The notes beneath the pieces are model-generated. The model made no database searches. It saw only the letters and a program-made list of their open reading frames with translations, and had not been told where the DNA came from. A DNA stretch of 64,000 bases, taken from assembly GCA_017937125.1 (NCBI GenBank), contig JAGBEH010000001.1:744001-808000 (forward strand). The letters run 5' to 3'. Below are positions 18,121-27,343 of the stretch, piece by piece. The first letter of the stretch is position 1, and each line of letters starts with the position of its first letter. Source of the DNA: Alistipes sp. GTDB taxonomy: Bacteria; Bacteroidota; Bacteroidia; Bacteroidales; Rikenellaceae. Both the position numbers and the translations under genes were made by a program.

Positions 18121-18882
18121 ATGAGGATATTGATAGTTGAAGATGAGACGGCCGCAGCGCGAAATTTGCAGTCTATGCTGTTGCAGCTCGAACCTTCCGT
18201 CGAGATTGCGGGGGTGACGGAGAGTGTCGTCGATACCGTGGAGTGGCTTGCCGACAATCAGGCGCCGGACCTGATTTTTATGGATATACATATAGCCGAC
18301 GGTGAGTCGTTCAGAATATTCGAATCGACCGATGTAGGTGCCCCCATCGTCTTTACCACGGCTTATGACCGTTATGCGCTCGAAGCCTTCAAGGTGAACA
18401 GCATAGATTATCTGTTGAAACCTCTGAAAGAGGCGGACCTGCAACGGGCGTTGGACAAATGGCGTCGGCTGACCAATGCCGAACGTCGGGATTACAAATC
18501 GCGCGTGGAAGCTTTGGCGGCTACGCAGAACGGTCGCAGCGATCTCTTTCTCGTGCATGTCCGCGATAAGATAATTCCCGTTAAGACCGACGATATTTTG
18601 TGGTTCTATACCTGTGACGAGCGGGTGACGGCACATACCGCAGACGGTTGCGACTACCCTGTCGATAAAACGTTGGAGACGTTGCAGTCTCGGCTGTCGG
18701 AATATGATTTTTATCGAGCCAACCGTCAGTTTATCATTGCGCGCCGAGCCATAAAGGATATTTCGGTGTGGTTCGGCAGCCGTCTGGTCGTGAACCTCTC
18801 GGACGAAACGCCCGAACGGATAGTCGTCTCCAAAGCCAAAGTGCCCGATTTCAAGCGATGGCTTACGGCCGTTCACCCCTGA
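18121..18882 (+). CDS. LytTR-family response regulator
   Basis: A 253-residue two-domain regulator. The receiver (1-120) has the acidic pair Glu7-Asp8, phosphoacceptor Asp55 in LIFMDIHIADG, the Thr in FTTAYDRYALEAF and the Lys in YLLKPL. The LytTR DNA-binding domain (about 140-250) starts near DLFLVHVRDKIIPVKTDDILWFY and includes the typical YRANRQFIIARRAI. It is the partner of the kinase just upstream. LytTR regulators bind direct repeats ahead of their targets; the outer-membrane barrel gene that follows after 283 bases is a candidate target by position only. Confidence 0.94.
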   Translation: MRILIVEDETAAARNLQSMLLQLEPSVEIAGVTESVVDTVEWLADNQAPDLIFMDIHIADGESFRIFESTDVGAPIVFTTAYDRYALEAFKVNSIDYLLKPLKEADLQRALDKWRRLTNAERRDYKSRVEALAATQNGRSDLFLVHVRDKIIPVKTDDILWFYTCDERVTAHTADGCDYPVDKTLETLQSRLSEYDFYRANRQFIIARRAIKDISVWFGSRLVVNLSDETPERIVVSKAKVPDFKRWLTAVHP

Positions 18883-19062
18883 AAACGGGCGTTTGACCTC
18901 GGTTTATTGTCGTTTGACCCGATAGTCCGATGTCCGATGATGAAATTGAGGTACATTTGCGATGTGCATTTGCCGATACTATTATATTCGGCAGTTATCG
19001 GACGGATGCATATCCCCTGCAGGATTAGAGGATATTTGATGGGTTTGCAGGACAGGGGATGC

Positions 19063-19092
19063 AATCGGTGCCGTTTGATTGCGGCACCGATT
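19063..19092 (+). terminator. Terminator-like hairpin after the two-component genes
   Basis: AATCGGTGCCG (19063-19073) pairs with its complement at 19082-19092 (11 bp, 8-base loop). The following T-run is weak (ATTTAT), so efficiency is uncertain. The rest of 18883-19165 holds no gene that I can support; a degenerate -7 element (TATCTTCG) lies at 19129-19136. Confidence 0.6.
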
Positions 19093-19165
19093 TATCGGTA
19101 AGAACAGAAAATTTTATTGAAATAAGATTATCTTCGTAAATCAGTTATTCACAATCGGATTATCG

Positions 19166-22100
19166 ATGAAAAAGATTGTTTTGATTTCTTTGTCGCTCGT
19201 TTGTTTTCTCAGTGCGGCGGCCCAACAGAAAGGAAAGATTACGGCGACGGTCGTCGATGCAGTTACGAAAGAGGGCGTTATGGGCGCCGTGGTGGAGGTC
19301 TACCCCGTTTCGGCTCCCGACAATAAACGCTACTATACTACGGGGTTCGGCGGTAAGGTGGAATTCCCGTCGTTGAATTACGGCGAATACAAGGCTGTCG
19401 TGACGTTTTTGGGATATGCCGACTCGGAACAGTCGTTCAAGGTCTCGTCCGCTGTCAGGAATGTCGGTACGTGGTCGCTCGAGGAGAGCGCGACGAAGAT
19501 AGAAACCGTTGTCAAGGAGGTCAAATCTTTGCGCACGTCGCAGGACGGCGATACGCTGAGCTATAATGCAGGCGCATTCAAGGTAACCAACGATGCCGAT
19601 GTCGAGGGACTTCTGAAAAAGATGCCGGGCATAACCATCAATAACGGCGAAGTGGAAGCCCAGGGAGAAAAGGTGCAGAAGGTTTTCGTCGATGGCAAGG
19701 AGTTTTTCGGCGAAGATGTGAACACGGCTATCAAATCGTTGCCCGCCCAGGCGGTAGACCGTATCGAGGTCTTCAATAAGCTGAGCGACCAGGCCGAATT
19801 TTCGGGAATGGACGACGGCGAGGGCTACAAGGCCATCAATATTGTGACGCATAAGAATATGCGGCAGGGACAGTTCGGTAAAATGTATGCGGGTTACGGT
19901 TATCAGCCCGAAACCGACGACATAACCTCGCATCACAAATACACGGTCGGCGGCAATGTCAATATCTTTCATGGAAGCAGCCGATTGTCGGTCATAGGCC
20001 TGTTCAACAATATCAATCAGCAGAATTTCTCGTTCGAGGATATCGTCGGTGTCAGCGGCAATACTTCGGGGCGAGGCCGCGGCATCGGGCAGTATATGGT
20101 ACGACCGCAGGACGGTGTGGCGTCGGTGAACTCTATCGGTCTGAATTTCTCGGACCAATGGGGCAAGAAGGACCAGGTGAAATTCCAGGGCAGCTATTTC
20201 TTCAATAACACTACGACCAAAAATCTGTCGGATAATTATACATGGTATGAAGATCCGTCTCCCGTCGATACGTTGCATAAGACGGGACGCTCCCGTACGT
20301 TGAACAACAACCATCGTTTCAATGCGCGTATCGATTGGAAAATCTCGCAGAACCAGTCGTTGATGTCGCGTACGTCGTTCAGCTATCAGGGCAATACGCC
20401 TCAAAGCCGTTCGGTCGGTTACCAATACGGTCAAAGCGGTTTGCTGTATCTCGATGATTATTCCCGCAACCATACTACAGGCTGGAATCTCAATGAATTT
20501 TTGCAGTATCGTTTGAGACTCGGAAAACCAGGGCGCACGCTGACCGTAGACGGCCGTTTCAATTACAGGGACAATACGGGCAAGAAACGTCTTTCGTCGA
20601 ACGAAGCGCCTGCAATACCGTATGGCGATGACGCGTATGCGGACTATCTGCAACAGCTGGCCGACAATAACGGAATGATACCCGATGTGGCAGGGAATCC
20701 CGACCTGTACGATCCCGTTTATCAATATATACATACGCCGTCGCGTACGTATAACGTCCGAGGCAGCGTGAATTACAGCGAACCTATCGCCAAGAGCTGG
20801 CAATTCAATTTCTCGTATAGGTTCGATTACGAAAATTCCAATAAAAAGCAGAAGGCATTCTATACGGACGGGAATTTCAATACGGAGAGTGTCAATGAAC
20901 AGATGACCAATTCGTACGAAAGCGGTTATTGGACGCATCGCATAGGCCCGGGCATCCGTTTTTCCAAGAAGAAAAACACGTTCGTCGCCAACGTATATTA
21001 TCAACGTTCGTCGCTGGACGGCCGCGTAATCGGCGGGCAGTCTGACGACATAAACAAGAACTATAATAACGTCCTATATTTCGCGATGTTGAATTATATG
21101 ATCAACCGCGAAAATTCGATACGCCTGTTCTTCCGCTCTTATACCGATTGTCCGTCGGTGACGCAGTTGCAGGACATATACGACGTTTCCACCCCGCAAT
21201 ATCTGAGTATCGGCAACAAGAGTCTGAATCCCGCGTTTATGCACCGCATCAATTTACACTACATAAACTCGAATGTCGAAAAAGGGCGGACGTTTATGTG
21301 GATGTTTATGATGCAGAACCAGCAGAATTACATCTCTTCGTCCACGTGGTACACAGGCGGCGAGGCAGTAGAAGTCGGCGAAGGGGATGCACGCAAGGTA
21401 TACCATCCGCAGCGGGTGACGTCTTACGAGAATATGGACGGTTATTGGTATCTCCGCACCCATGTCAGTCTGGGCCTGCCGTTGTCGTTTATGAAGTGCA
21501 ACCTCAATATTATGGCGGGGGTCAATTACAGCGTAACGCCTTCGGCAGTGTATTCTTCGCTTGCAAACATGCAAAACCATATCTATACGACCAATTACGC
21601 GAATAATATAGGTTATGATGCGCAGGTTACGTTGGGAAGCAACATATCTGAAAATATAGATTTTACGCTTTCGTGGAACGGCGCATTCAACCAGTCGTGG
21701 AATACGGCGGCAAAAGTCGGCGGCAAGAATCAGAAGAACAATTATTTCAACCATACCGCGTCGGGGACGCTCAAGTGGGTGTTCTGGAAAGGATTTACCT
21801 TTACGGCAAGCTGTTCGTACGTGCAATATCTCGGTTTTACGACCGAATACGACGAGAGCTACGTGCTCTGCAACCTCTATCTCGGCAAGAAACTGTTCCG
21901 AAATAAACTCGGCGAGGTGCAGATAGGCGTTAATGACGTTGCGAACCAGAATACGGCGTTTTCGCGCAATACGGGTTCTGGATATACGCAGAATGTGACG
22001 AACAGCGTTATCGGGCGTTATTTCAGCATACAGTTCGTATACAATCTGCGCCACTTCGGCAAAAAGGGTTCGACCGATGCGAAAGATTACGACTACCGCG

Positions 22101-22177
22101 AATCTACGGGCGGCGTAGGTGTTAATAACAATGCCGGTGCGCGCCGTATGGGGCCGCCTCCCGGAATGCACAGATAG
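19166..22177 (+). CDS. TonB-receptor-like outer-membrane beta-barrel protein
   Basis: A 1003-residue outer-membrane protein of the OMP_b-brl_3 type found across Bacteroidota. A signal peptide (1-20) is followed by a carboxypeptidase-regulatory-like domain (about 22-110, ITATVVDAVTKEGVMGAVVE), a plug-like domain (about 115-225, with VEGLLKKMPGITINNGEVEAQ-type sequence and VFVDGKEFFGEDV) and a long barrel with many aromatic beta-strands to the C-terminus. The tail is unusual, rich in Pro, Gly and Met (RRMGPPPGMHR). These proteins are thought to import or export unknown substrates with TonB; none has been inferred here. No SusD-like partner is adjacent, so this is not a canonical SusCD pair. Confidence 0.88.
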   Translation: MKKIVLISLSLVCFLSAAAQQKGKITATVVDAVTKEGVMGAVVEVYPVSAPDNKRYYTTGFGGKVEFPSLNYGEYKAVVTFLGYADSEQSFKVSSAVRNVGTWSLEESATKIETVVKEVKSLRTSQDGDTLSYNAGAFKVTNDADVEGLLKKMPGITINNGEVEAQGEKVQKVFVDGKEFFGEDVNTAIKSLPAQAVDRIEVFNKLSDQAEFSGMDDGEGYKAINIVTHKNMRQGQFGKMYAGYGYQPETDDITSHHKYTVGGNVNIFHGSSRLSVIGLFNNINQQNFSFEDIVGVSGNTSGRGRGIGQYMVRPQDGVASVNSIGLNFSDQWGKKDQVKFQGSYFFNNTTTKNLSDNYTWYEDPSPVDTLHKTGRSRTLNNNHRFNARIDWKISQNQSLMSRTSFSYQGNTPQSRSVGYQYGQSGLLYLDDYSRNHTTGWNLNEFLQYRLRLGKPGRTLTVDGRFNYRDNTGKKRLSSNEAPAIPYGDDAYADYLQQLADNNGMIPDVAGNPDLYDPVYQYIHTPSRTYNVRGSVNYSEPIAKSWQFNFSYRFDYENSNKKQKAFYTDGNFNTESVNEQMTNSYESGYWTHRIGPGIRFSKKKNTFVANVYYQRSSLDGRVIGGQSDDINKNYNNVLYFAMLNYMINRENSIRLFFRSYTDCPSVTQLQDIYDVSTPQYLSIGNKSLNPAFMHRINLHYINSNVEKGRTFMWMFMMQNQQNYISSSTWYTGGEAVEVGEGDARKVYHPQRVTSYENMDGYWYLRTHVSLGLPLSFMKCNLNIMAGVNYSVTPSAVYSSLANMQNHIYTTNYANNIGYDAQVTLGSNISENIDFTLSWNGAFNQSWNTAAKVGGKNQKNNYFNHTASGTLKWVFWKGFTFTASCSYVQYLGFTTEYDESYVLCNLYLGKKLFRNKLGEVQIGVNDVANQNTAFSRNTGSGYTQNVTNSVIGRYFSIQFVYNLRHFGKKGSTDAKDYDYRESTGGVGVNNNAGARRMGPPPGMHR

Positions 22178-22210
22178 AGACCGAATTATATAAATTGCAT
22201 TGTCCCGTTT

Positions 22211-22239
22211 TCAAGCCCCGCAATATTTGCGGGGCTTGA
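22211..22239 (+). terminator. Strong hairpin after the outer-membrane barrel gene
   Basis: TCAAGCCCCGCAA (22211-22223) and its complement (22227-22239) form a 13-bp GC-rich stem with a 3-base loop. There is no T-run after it, so it may act as a 3'-end stabiliser or a Rho-assisted stop instead of an intrinsic terminator. Confidence 0.6.
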
Positions 22240-22296
22240 TCGTAAGTTCCCGCCCCGAACCAGATATCCCGCTCCTGCAAACCGTTAAAATAGAGA

Positions 22297-22328
22297 CACC
22301 CCTGTCGGAAATAGTTCTGACAGGGGTG
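22297..22328. repeat. Second copy of the CCCCTGTCGGA hairpin
   Basis: CACCCCTGTCGGAA and TTCTGACAGGGGTG form a 14-bp stem (one G-U) with loop ATAG. The core matches the pheT terminator hairpin at 13061-13100. No T-run. It lies between two convergent genes. Confidence 0.7.
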
Positions 22329-22371
22329 GAATCATTGGTCGGAGCCGTGTTGCGATATACCGTGAATCGTA

Positions 22372-23631
22372 TTATCTGGTCGCTCTTTTGGTCTGTTTGC
22401 GTATGGCCACGGTTTTTACGACCTTGTTTTTGATCCTCAGACGCAACTCCTTGTTAAGTGTCAGGTGCATAGCTATCAATGCCGTTCCTCCGTAAATGAC
22501 GGCGAGCCGCCATAATGCGGTGATTTCGGGTAAAATATCTTCGAATCCCGCACCCATATCCTGTACGCGGATAAATGCGTTTATGGCGTGGCTGCTTGGG
22601 AATATGTTGCCGATGCCGAACAGCCATTGCGGCATAGCATCTCCCGGGTACGAAACCCCGCTGAGCAAAAGCAGCGGGATGGACGACCACAATAACCATA
22701 GGATGGAGTTCTCGCGGCGCGTGAAGAGCGTCGAAACGGTAATGCCGAGAAATATGCAGGCCAGAAGATACGGCAGCATCAATCCTATTATCGTCATCGG
22801 ATGGCCGTTCATCGGGTATTTGTACAGATGATAATGTATCGTGAGTATGTATGCTGTCGTGACGGCGCATATGGACATATAAGTCAGCGTCTTTCCCAAT
22901 ACGACAGGTATGGTGGACATTCGCTCCTCCCCTACGGGTGTCAGTTTGCGGTAGAGGTCGAATTCGTGCCATGTACCTCCGATCATACCTATTCCTATCA
23001 GCAGCGTTTGCTGTATTATCGCCATAATGATGGCCGGCATAACGAATGTGCCATATCCCAGATACGGGTTGAAGAGGTTGTGCGATTGGTATATTACAGG
23101 CTGCGTGACTGCTTGCGCCTGCGGAATGTTTATCCCCTGTGCTACGAGTCGTTGAAACTCGACCATAGCGCCCGTTTGCGTCAATGTGCCGACAATCTCC
23201 TGAAAAACCTGTCGGTACATCAGAAAATAGCTGGCGTCGCAATATAACGATACATGAGCCTGCAAGCCTCCGACCAACTGCTTTTCGTAGTCGCTCGGTA
23301 TATAGACGATTCCGTATATGTCCCGATCGTAGAACAGTTTTTTTGCCTCTTCCATATCGGCCGCTTCGTATGCGACATAGGCGTTGGGGCCGGCATTGAA
23401 ACTGTCGATAAGCGCTCGGCTCGACGATGTCTTGCTGTTGTCGATGACGCCTATCGGTACATTGCGCAGTACCTGATTGCCGTATGCGAGTCCGTATAAC
23501 GTCGAATATATGAATATGGCGAATATCAGGATCAGCATTACGCCGCCGTCGGTGAAAATCGCACGATATTCATTCCGCATTACGGATGCAGCTTCCTTGG
23601 CATATAGAGATATGTATTGTTTCAGTTTCAT
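22372..23631 (-). CDS. ABC-2 type permease of an efflux operon (second)
   Basis: A 419-residue membrane protein of the ABC-2/YhbR-YhhJ permease type: one helix near the N-terminus (about 30-50), a large periplasmic domain (about 55-200) and five or so helices in the C-terminal half, ending with a basic tail (IRKQTKRATR). It is the last gene of a TolC-HlyD-permease-permease operon, 6 bases after the preceding permease. Paired with it, it probably forms the inner-membrane channel of a drug or lipid exporter. No ATP-binding subunit is encoded in the operon. Confidence 0.88.
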   Translation of the reverse strand: MKLKQYISLYAKEAASVMRNEYRAIFTDGGVMLILIFAIFIYSTLYGLAYGNQVLRNVPIGVIDNSKTSSSRALIDSFNAGPNAYVAYEAADMEEAKKLFYDRDIYGIVYIPSDYEKQLVGGLQAHVSLYCDASYFLMYRQVFQEIVGTLTQTGAMVEFQRLVAQGINIPQAQAVTQPVIYQSHNLFNPYLGYGTFVMPAIIMAIIQQTLLIGIGMIGGTWHEFDLYRKLTPVGEERMSTIPVVLGKTLTYMSICAVTTAYILTIHYHLYKYPMNGHPMTIIGLMLPYLLACIFLGITVSTLFTRRENSILWLLWSSIPLLLLSGVSYPGDAMPQWLFGIGNIFPSSHAINAFIRVQDMGAGFEDILPEITALWRLAVIYGGTALIAMHLTLNKELRLRIKNKVVKTVAIRKQTKRATR

Positions 23632-23637
23632 CGTCTC

Positions 23638-24813
23638 CTATAATTTACCCCAATATTTTTTGTCCAGACACAGCCTTCTCAGTCTCGGGATTACCGCTAT
23701 CGCCAAAACCTGGAATAACATCATATACCCCAAATCGGGCAACGCATAGGCTATCGGAGCACCGCGCATAGCTATGTCTACGTATATCCGCATATAGAAC
23801 GTGAACGGGAACACGTAGCTGAATATCTGGATTCCCATATACATAGCCATCGTCGGGAAGGTCAGTCCCGAGAATGTAAATGCCAGAACCGAGTAGCCGC
23901 CGCCGAACGACAATGCGAGTCGCAGATTGTCGAATACGGTTATCGCGAAGATGCCTATCGCCTGATAGCTGAGGATAAAGACGAGCCCCGATATTATGAG
24001 CATAGCGGAACTTCCGTTCATCGGAGCTCCGAGAATGTCGAATACTATCCAATGCATTACCAATGTCATCGCGAACATTGATATGGTGATGGGCAACATC
24101 TTGCCCGTAAGTGCTGCCAGAATCGAGCCGCCTCCCGTGTCGAGCCACTCCTTGGCGGTGGAGAATTTCAGCTCCGTACCTATCGCATAGACGGTGGTGA
24201 GCACCGAGAAGATGAGAAGCATCATAGCGAGGAAACTCGGCGCAAGGTAGTACGAATAATTGATGTACGGGTTGAAAAGTATGTGCCGCTCGAAACTTAT
24301 CGGCATCGCCTGCGCCATCGCCTGACGCGCCGTCAGCCCTTTGGCTCCTAATAGTTTCAGCTGTATGCCCGTGGAAAAGGTCTTCACGACCGTCTGCACG
24401 TCTTTCTCGAGCAGTCCATTGACCGTGATGTTGCAACCCGAGTTGTAGAACTCTATGTGGGTCTGGGTATTGCCGTTTACATCCTTTTCGAAAAAGGCGG
24501 GGATTTGCAGGATGGCGTATATCTTGCCTTCGCGCATCAGCTGCATACCCTCTTCCATATCCTGTATTTCGTATGCGACCAGCGCAGACGCGGTTTCATC
24601 GATCATCGATGTCAGCTGGCGCGATAAAGGCGTATTGTCTTGGTCGAGCACGGCGATCGGCAGGCTGTCGATGCTGTTTTTGAATATGAAGGAGAAAAAC
24701 ACGAACGAAACCAACGGCAGTCCGAACATCATCACCAGATATATCTTTTTGTCGATGATGCGCGACAACTCACGGCGGAATACGGCGTATGTATTATGTA
24801 TGAACGTTCGCAT
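23638..24813 (-). CDS. ABC-2 type permease of an efflux operon (first)
   Basis: A 391-residue ABC-2 permease with the same plan as the next gene: an N-terminal amphipathic stretch and helix (YLVMMFGLPLVSFVFFSFIF), a periplasmic domain of about 150 residues (LPIAVLDQDNTPLSRQLTSM) and several C-terminal helices. The two permeases are diverged paralogues and probably heterodimerise. It follows the HlyD-type gene by 15 bases. Substrate unknown. Confidence 0.88.
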   Translation of the reverse strand: MRTFIHNTYAVFRRELSRIIDKKIYLVMMFGLPLVSFVFFSFIFKNSIDSLPIAVLDQDNTPLSRQLTSMIDETASALVAYEIQDMEEGMQLMREGKIYAILQIPAFFEKDVNGNTQTHIEFYNSGCNITVNGLLEKDVQTVVKTFSTGIQLKLLGAKGLTARQAMAQAMPISFERHILFNPYINYSYYLAPSFLAMMLLIFSVLTTVYAIGTELKFSTAKEWLDTGGGSILAALTGKMLPITISMFAMTLVMHWIVFDILGAPMNGSSAMLIISGLVFILSYQAIGIFAITVFDNLRLALSFGGGYSVLAFTFSGLTFPTMAMYMGIQIFSYVFPFTFYMRIYVDIAMRGAPIAYALPDLGYMMLFQVLAIAVIPRLRRLCLDKKYWGKL

Positions 24814-24828
24814 TACGTATATGTACGG

Positions 24829-25818
24829 TTATTCCTTTATATCGCTCCAATTGACTATCACGCTCATACCTGGACGGATATTGGCTACGTCCGTTACGGG
24901 CTTGGCCTTTACGGCGAATGTGCGGATGTCGAATCCGCCCTGCGTGCGGGTCGCATTCCAAGTGGCGAAATCGGCCTGTACGGCAATGTAGGTCACTTCG
25001 AGCTCGACTTCGCGGTCGAGGGCGGGAATCTGTGCGTTCATCCGTGTGCCGATATGGATTTTGGGCAGCATCGTCTCCTTGATGTTGAACGTTATCCATA
25101 CGTCGGAAAGGTCGAGAAGCGTTACGACAGGGTATCCGCTGCCTACCAGTTCGCCCTGCTCGGCGATGATCGATGATATTTCGCCGTCTACGGGCGAATA
25201 TACCATTGCGTCGTTTATGTACGACTCTACTTCATTGACGGCTCCCTGCGCTTGGCGGACCTGTGCCGCAGCAGCGGCCTTGTCTTCCTTGCTCGCACCG
25301 TCGAGAACGAGGTCGTATTGCGCTTTTGCGGCGGATTCGGTCGCTACCATAGCCCTATAATTGGCTTCGGCCTCATCCAACTTCTGTGCGGGTACCACAC
25401 CATCCTTGTAGAGGTTCTGCACTCGCTCGAACGTCTTTTTGGCCAGCTCCTTACCTGCCTGCGCCTTTTGCCACATATTCAGCGCGGCCTCGATCTGTTG
25501 CACCCTCGCTCCGTCCAACGCCTTTTTGTCCAACGCCGTTGCGGCGCTCTTTATGGCCTCGACCTGTTGCAGTTTTGCATTGAGTTCGGGCGTGGAGAGA
25601 ACATAGAGCAACTCCCCTTTCCTTACCGATTGGCCCTGTATGACCTTCATATCGTCGATGCGGCCGGCGATTTTCGACGATGCCTTGTAGGTAGTGCATT
25701 CTACCGTTCCCTGAATAAGTACGGGGGCGCTCTTGACGAGATACCAGCCGAGTAAAATAACCGCTACGACTATAACCGCTACGGTTATGAAAATTCCGAT
25801 GATGTTGATGCGTTTCAT
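24829..25818 (-). CDS. HlyD-type membrane fusion (periplasmic adaptor) protein
   Basis: A 329-residue adaptor with a single N-terminal membrane helix (about 4-27), a lipoyl/barrel-sandwich half (VECTTYKASSKIAGRIDDMKV), a long alpha-helical hairpin rich in Ala, Gln and Lys (about 70-190) and the second lipoyl half with a beta-barrel (DGEISSIIAEQGELVGSG). It links the inner-membrane permeases to the TolC-like channel. It lies 17 bases after the TolC-type gene. Confidence 0.93.
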   Translation of the reverse strand: MKRINIIGIFITVAVIVVAVILLGWYLVKSAPVLIQGTVECTTYKASSKIAGRIDDMKVIQGQSVRKGELLYVLSTPELNAKLQQVEAIKSAATALDKKALDGARVQQIEAALNMWQKAQAGKELAKKTFERVQNLYKDGVVPAQKLDEAEANYRAMVATESAAKAQYDLVLDGASKEDKAAAAAQVRQAQGAVNEVESYINDAMVYSPVDGEISSIIAEQGELVGSGYPVVTLLDLSDVWITFNIKETMLPKIHIGTRMNAQIPALDREVELEVTYIAVQADFATWNATRTQGGFDIRTFAVKAKPVTDVANIRPGMSVIVNWSDIKE

Positions 25819-25835
25819 ATGTCTTTCCGTTATTA

Positions 25836-27272
25836 TTATTCTTCGAAACTTATTTGGCGCGCATTGCTGCGTCGCATATAATTGATGAATTCGTCGCTTA
25901 CGCCTGCCGCTTCAAGCAGTTTGGCCAATGCCACGTCGTAGTTGAAAGCTGCCTGCATACGTTCGATGCGGACTTTGGCGAGGTTCAGTTCGGCATCTAC
26001 CAGGTCGGTGGACGAACTCATACCCGCAATGAACGCTGCGTTTTTCATCTTCAGATACTCTTTCGCGAATGCCAGCGATGCGTCGATCGAGGTCATCTGG
26101 TTGCGATAGTTCATCATCTGGGTGTACAGGCTCTCTATCAGCACCGAAATATCCTTGTTCGCCTTGTCTTCCAGCGCATTTACACGGAGAGCGGTTTGTT
26201 TGGCCGCCGAATACTTGTATTCGCGGTTGAGTCCGTTGAATATCTTGAAATTGACTCCTACGCCTACCGCCCAGCGGGGCAAAAGTTTCGAAACCTGATA
26301 GTTGTAGAACGTTCCTCCTCCTACGGCCACTATTTGCGGATAGAACTCGGAGCGTTGCAGGCGTACGTTCTGTTTGGCGAGTTGCTTTTTCAGCGCCACC
26401 TGATTGAGCAGCGGGTTGTAATCCGTCGCCAGCTGGCGATAGTATTCTACGCCCTCTATCTGGTCGAGTACGAACATCGCCGTTGCGGGGTCTCCCTCGG
26501 CGGCGGTTCCCAATGTATTGCCGAGTGCCGCTCTGATAGTCGCGAGCTGCATCGATGCATTCAGCAGATCGCGCTCGGCCTCAGCCATTTTGAACTCTAC
26601 ATATAAACGTTCGCTCGAAGCTATCATTCCGTTGCGCTCGAGTGCGATAGCATCATTCAGATGTTTCTTGACACCTGCAACGACTTGTCGCCGCACCTCC
26701 ACGACGTGCGAAGCCAATGCATAGCCGAAATAACGCTCTACGAGTTCGGATACGAGCGCATTGCGCGTCTGGGCGCTCTGCTCGTGCACCGCCTCCTCGT
26801 TTATTTTTGCCGCCTTGTTGGCAACGTTGATTTTACCGCCCATAAAAATCGGCAAAGAGACGCTTCCTCCGACGAATCCGACGCTGCGGTCCTGAAGCGT
26901 GTATTCCCAGCTTTGCCCCATAAGCGGAGTGAGAAGCCCTCCTACGGCCTGTTGCAGAGCAGGATCGAGTGCGGGCAATATGGCCGATACGCCGTTCTTG
27001 ACCGCAGGCTTCAAATCGTTGAGATCCAAAGCTATATCCTTGCCCATATATGAATATGCACCGTTTACGCTGATTGTGGGCATTCGAAGACCTATGGCTG
27101 CCTGCCTTTCGCGTTTGGCGGCTTTTTCTTCGAATTTCGTAGCCTGCATAGACGGATTGTTGGCCATCGTCATATTCAGCGCTTCGTCGAATGTCAATGT
27201 CCGTTGCGATTCCTGAGCAGAAACGGATGCCGATAAGGCGATCATACAAACTAAAACAGGTAATCTTTTCAT
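25836..27272 (-). CDS. TolC-family outer-membrane efflux channel
   Basis: A 478-residue outer-membrane factor. Signal peptide at 1-19 (SASVSAQ), then two internally repeated TolC units with long helices (for example RTLTFDEALNMTMANNPSMQ and the coil around ALEDKANKDISVLIESLYTQ). It is the first gene of the efflux operon, preceded on the minus strand by a -7 element within overlapping palindromes at 27292-27310 that could be a repressor site. Confidence 0.92.
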   Translation of the reverse strand: MKRLPVLVCMIALSASVSAQESQRTLTFDEALNMTMANNPSMQATKFEEKAAKRERQAAIGLRMPTISVNGAYSYMGKDIALDLNDLKPAVKNGVSAILPALDPALQQAVGGLLTPLMGQSWEYTLQDRSVGFVGGSVSLPIFMGGKINVANKAAKINEEAVHEQSAQTRNALVSELVERYFGYALASHVVEVRRQVVAGVKKHLNDAIALERNGMIASSERLYVEFKMAEAERDLLNASMQLATIRAALGNTLGTAAEGDPATAMFVLDQIEGVEYYRQLATDYNPLLNQVALKKQLAKQNVRLQRSEFYPQIVAVGGGTFYNYQVSKLLPRWAVGVGVNFKIFNGLNREYKYSAAKQTALRVNALEDKANKDISVLIESLYTQMMNYRNQMTSIDASLAFAKEYLKMKNAAFIAGMSSSTDLVDAELNLAKVRIERMQAAFNYDVALAKLLEAAGVSDEFINYMRRSNARQISFEE

Positions 27273-27291
27273 AGTCCTAATATAACATATC

Positions 27292-27310
27292 TTGTATCGT
27301 ACAAATGTAC
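27292..27310 (-). promoter_or_regulatory. -7 element and overlapping palindromes before the efflux operon
   Basis: TTGTA-TCG-TACAA (27292-27304) and GTACA-AA-TGTAC (27299-27310) are perfect inverted repeats that overlap. The minus-strand -7 element TACATTTG (27302-27309) is embedded in them. This is a plausible operator for a TetR- or MarR-like repressor, but no such gene is adjacent. Confidence 0.45.
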
Positions 27311-27343
27311 TATATATTTCAATAGCGGATATACGGTATTTTA

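Noticed and set aside
19160-21004. A 614-codon minus-strand open frame opposite the outer-membrane barrel gene.
   Set aside because: Same reason: it shadows a strongly supported gene and its protein has no family features.
19166-22177. A SusCD-type polysaccharide utilisation locus.
   Set aside because: There is no SusD-like gene or dedicated glycan enzymes adjacent; the protein is an OMP_b-brl_3-type barrel.
22211-22239. The hairpin after the barrel gene as a standard intrinsic terminator.
   Set aside because: The stem is strong but there is no T-run, so I list it with lower confidence and not as a clear intrinsic terminator.
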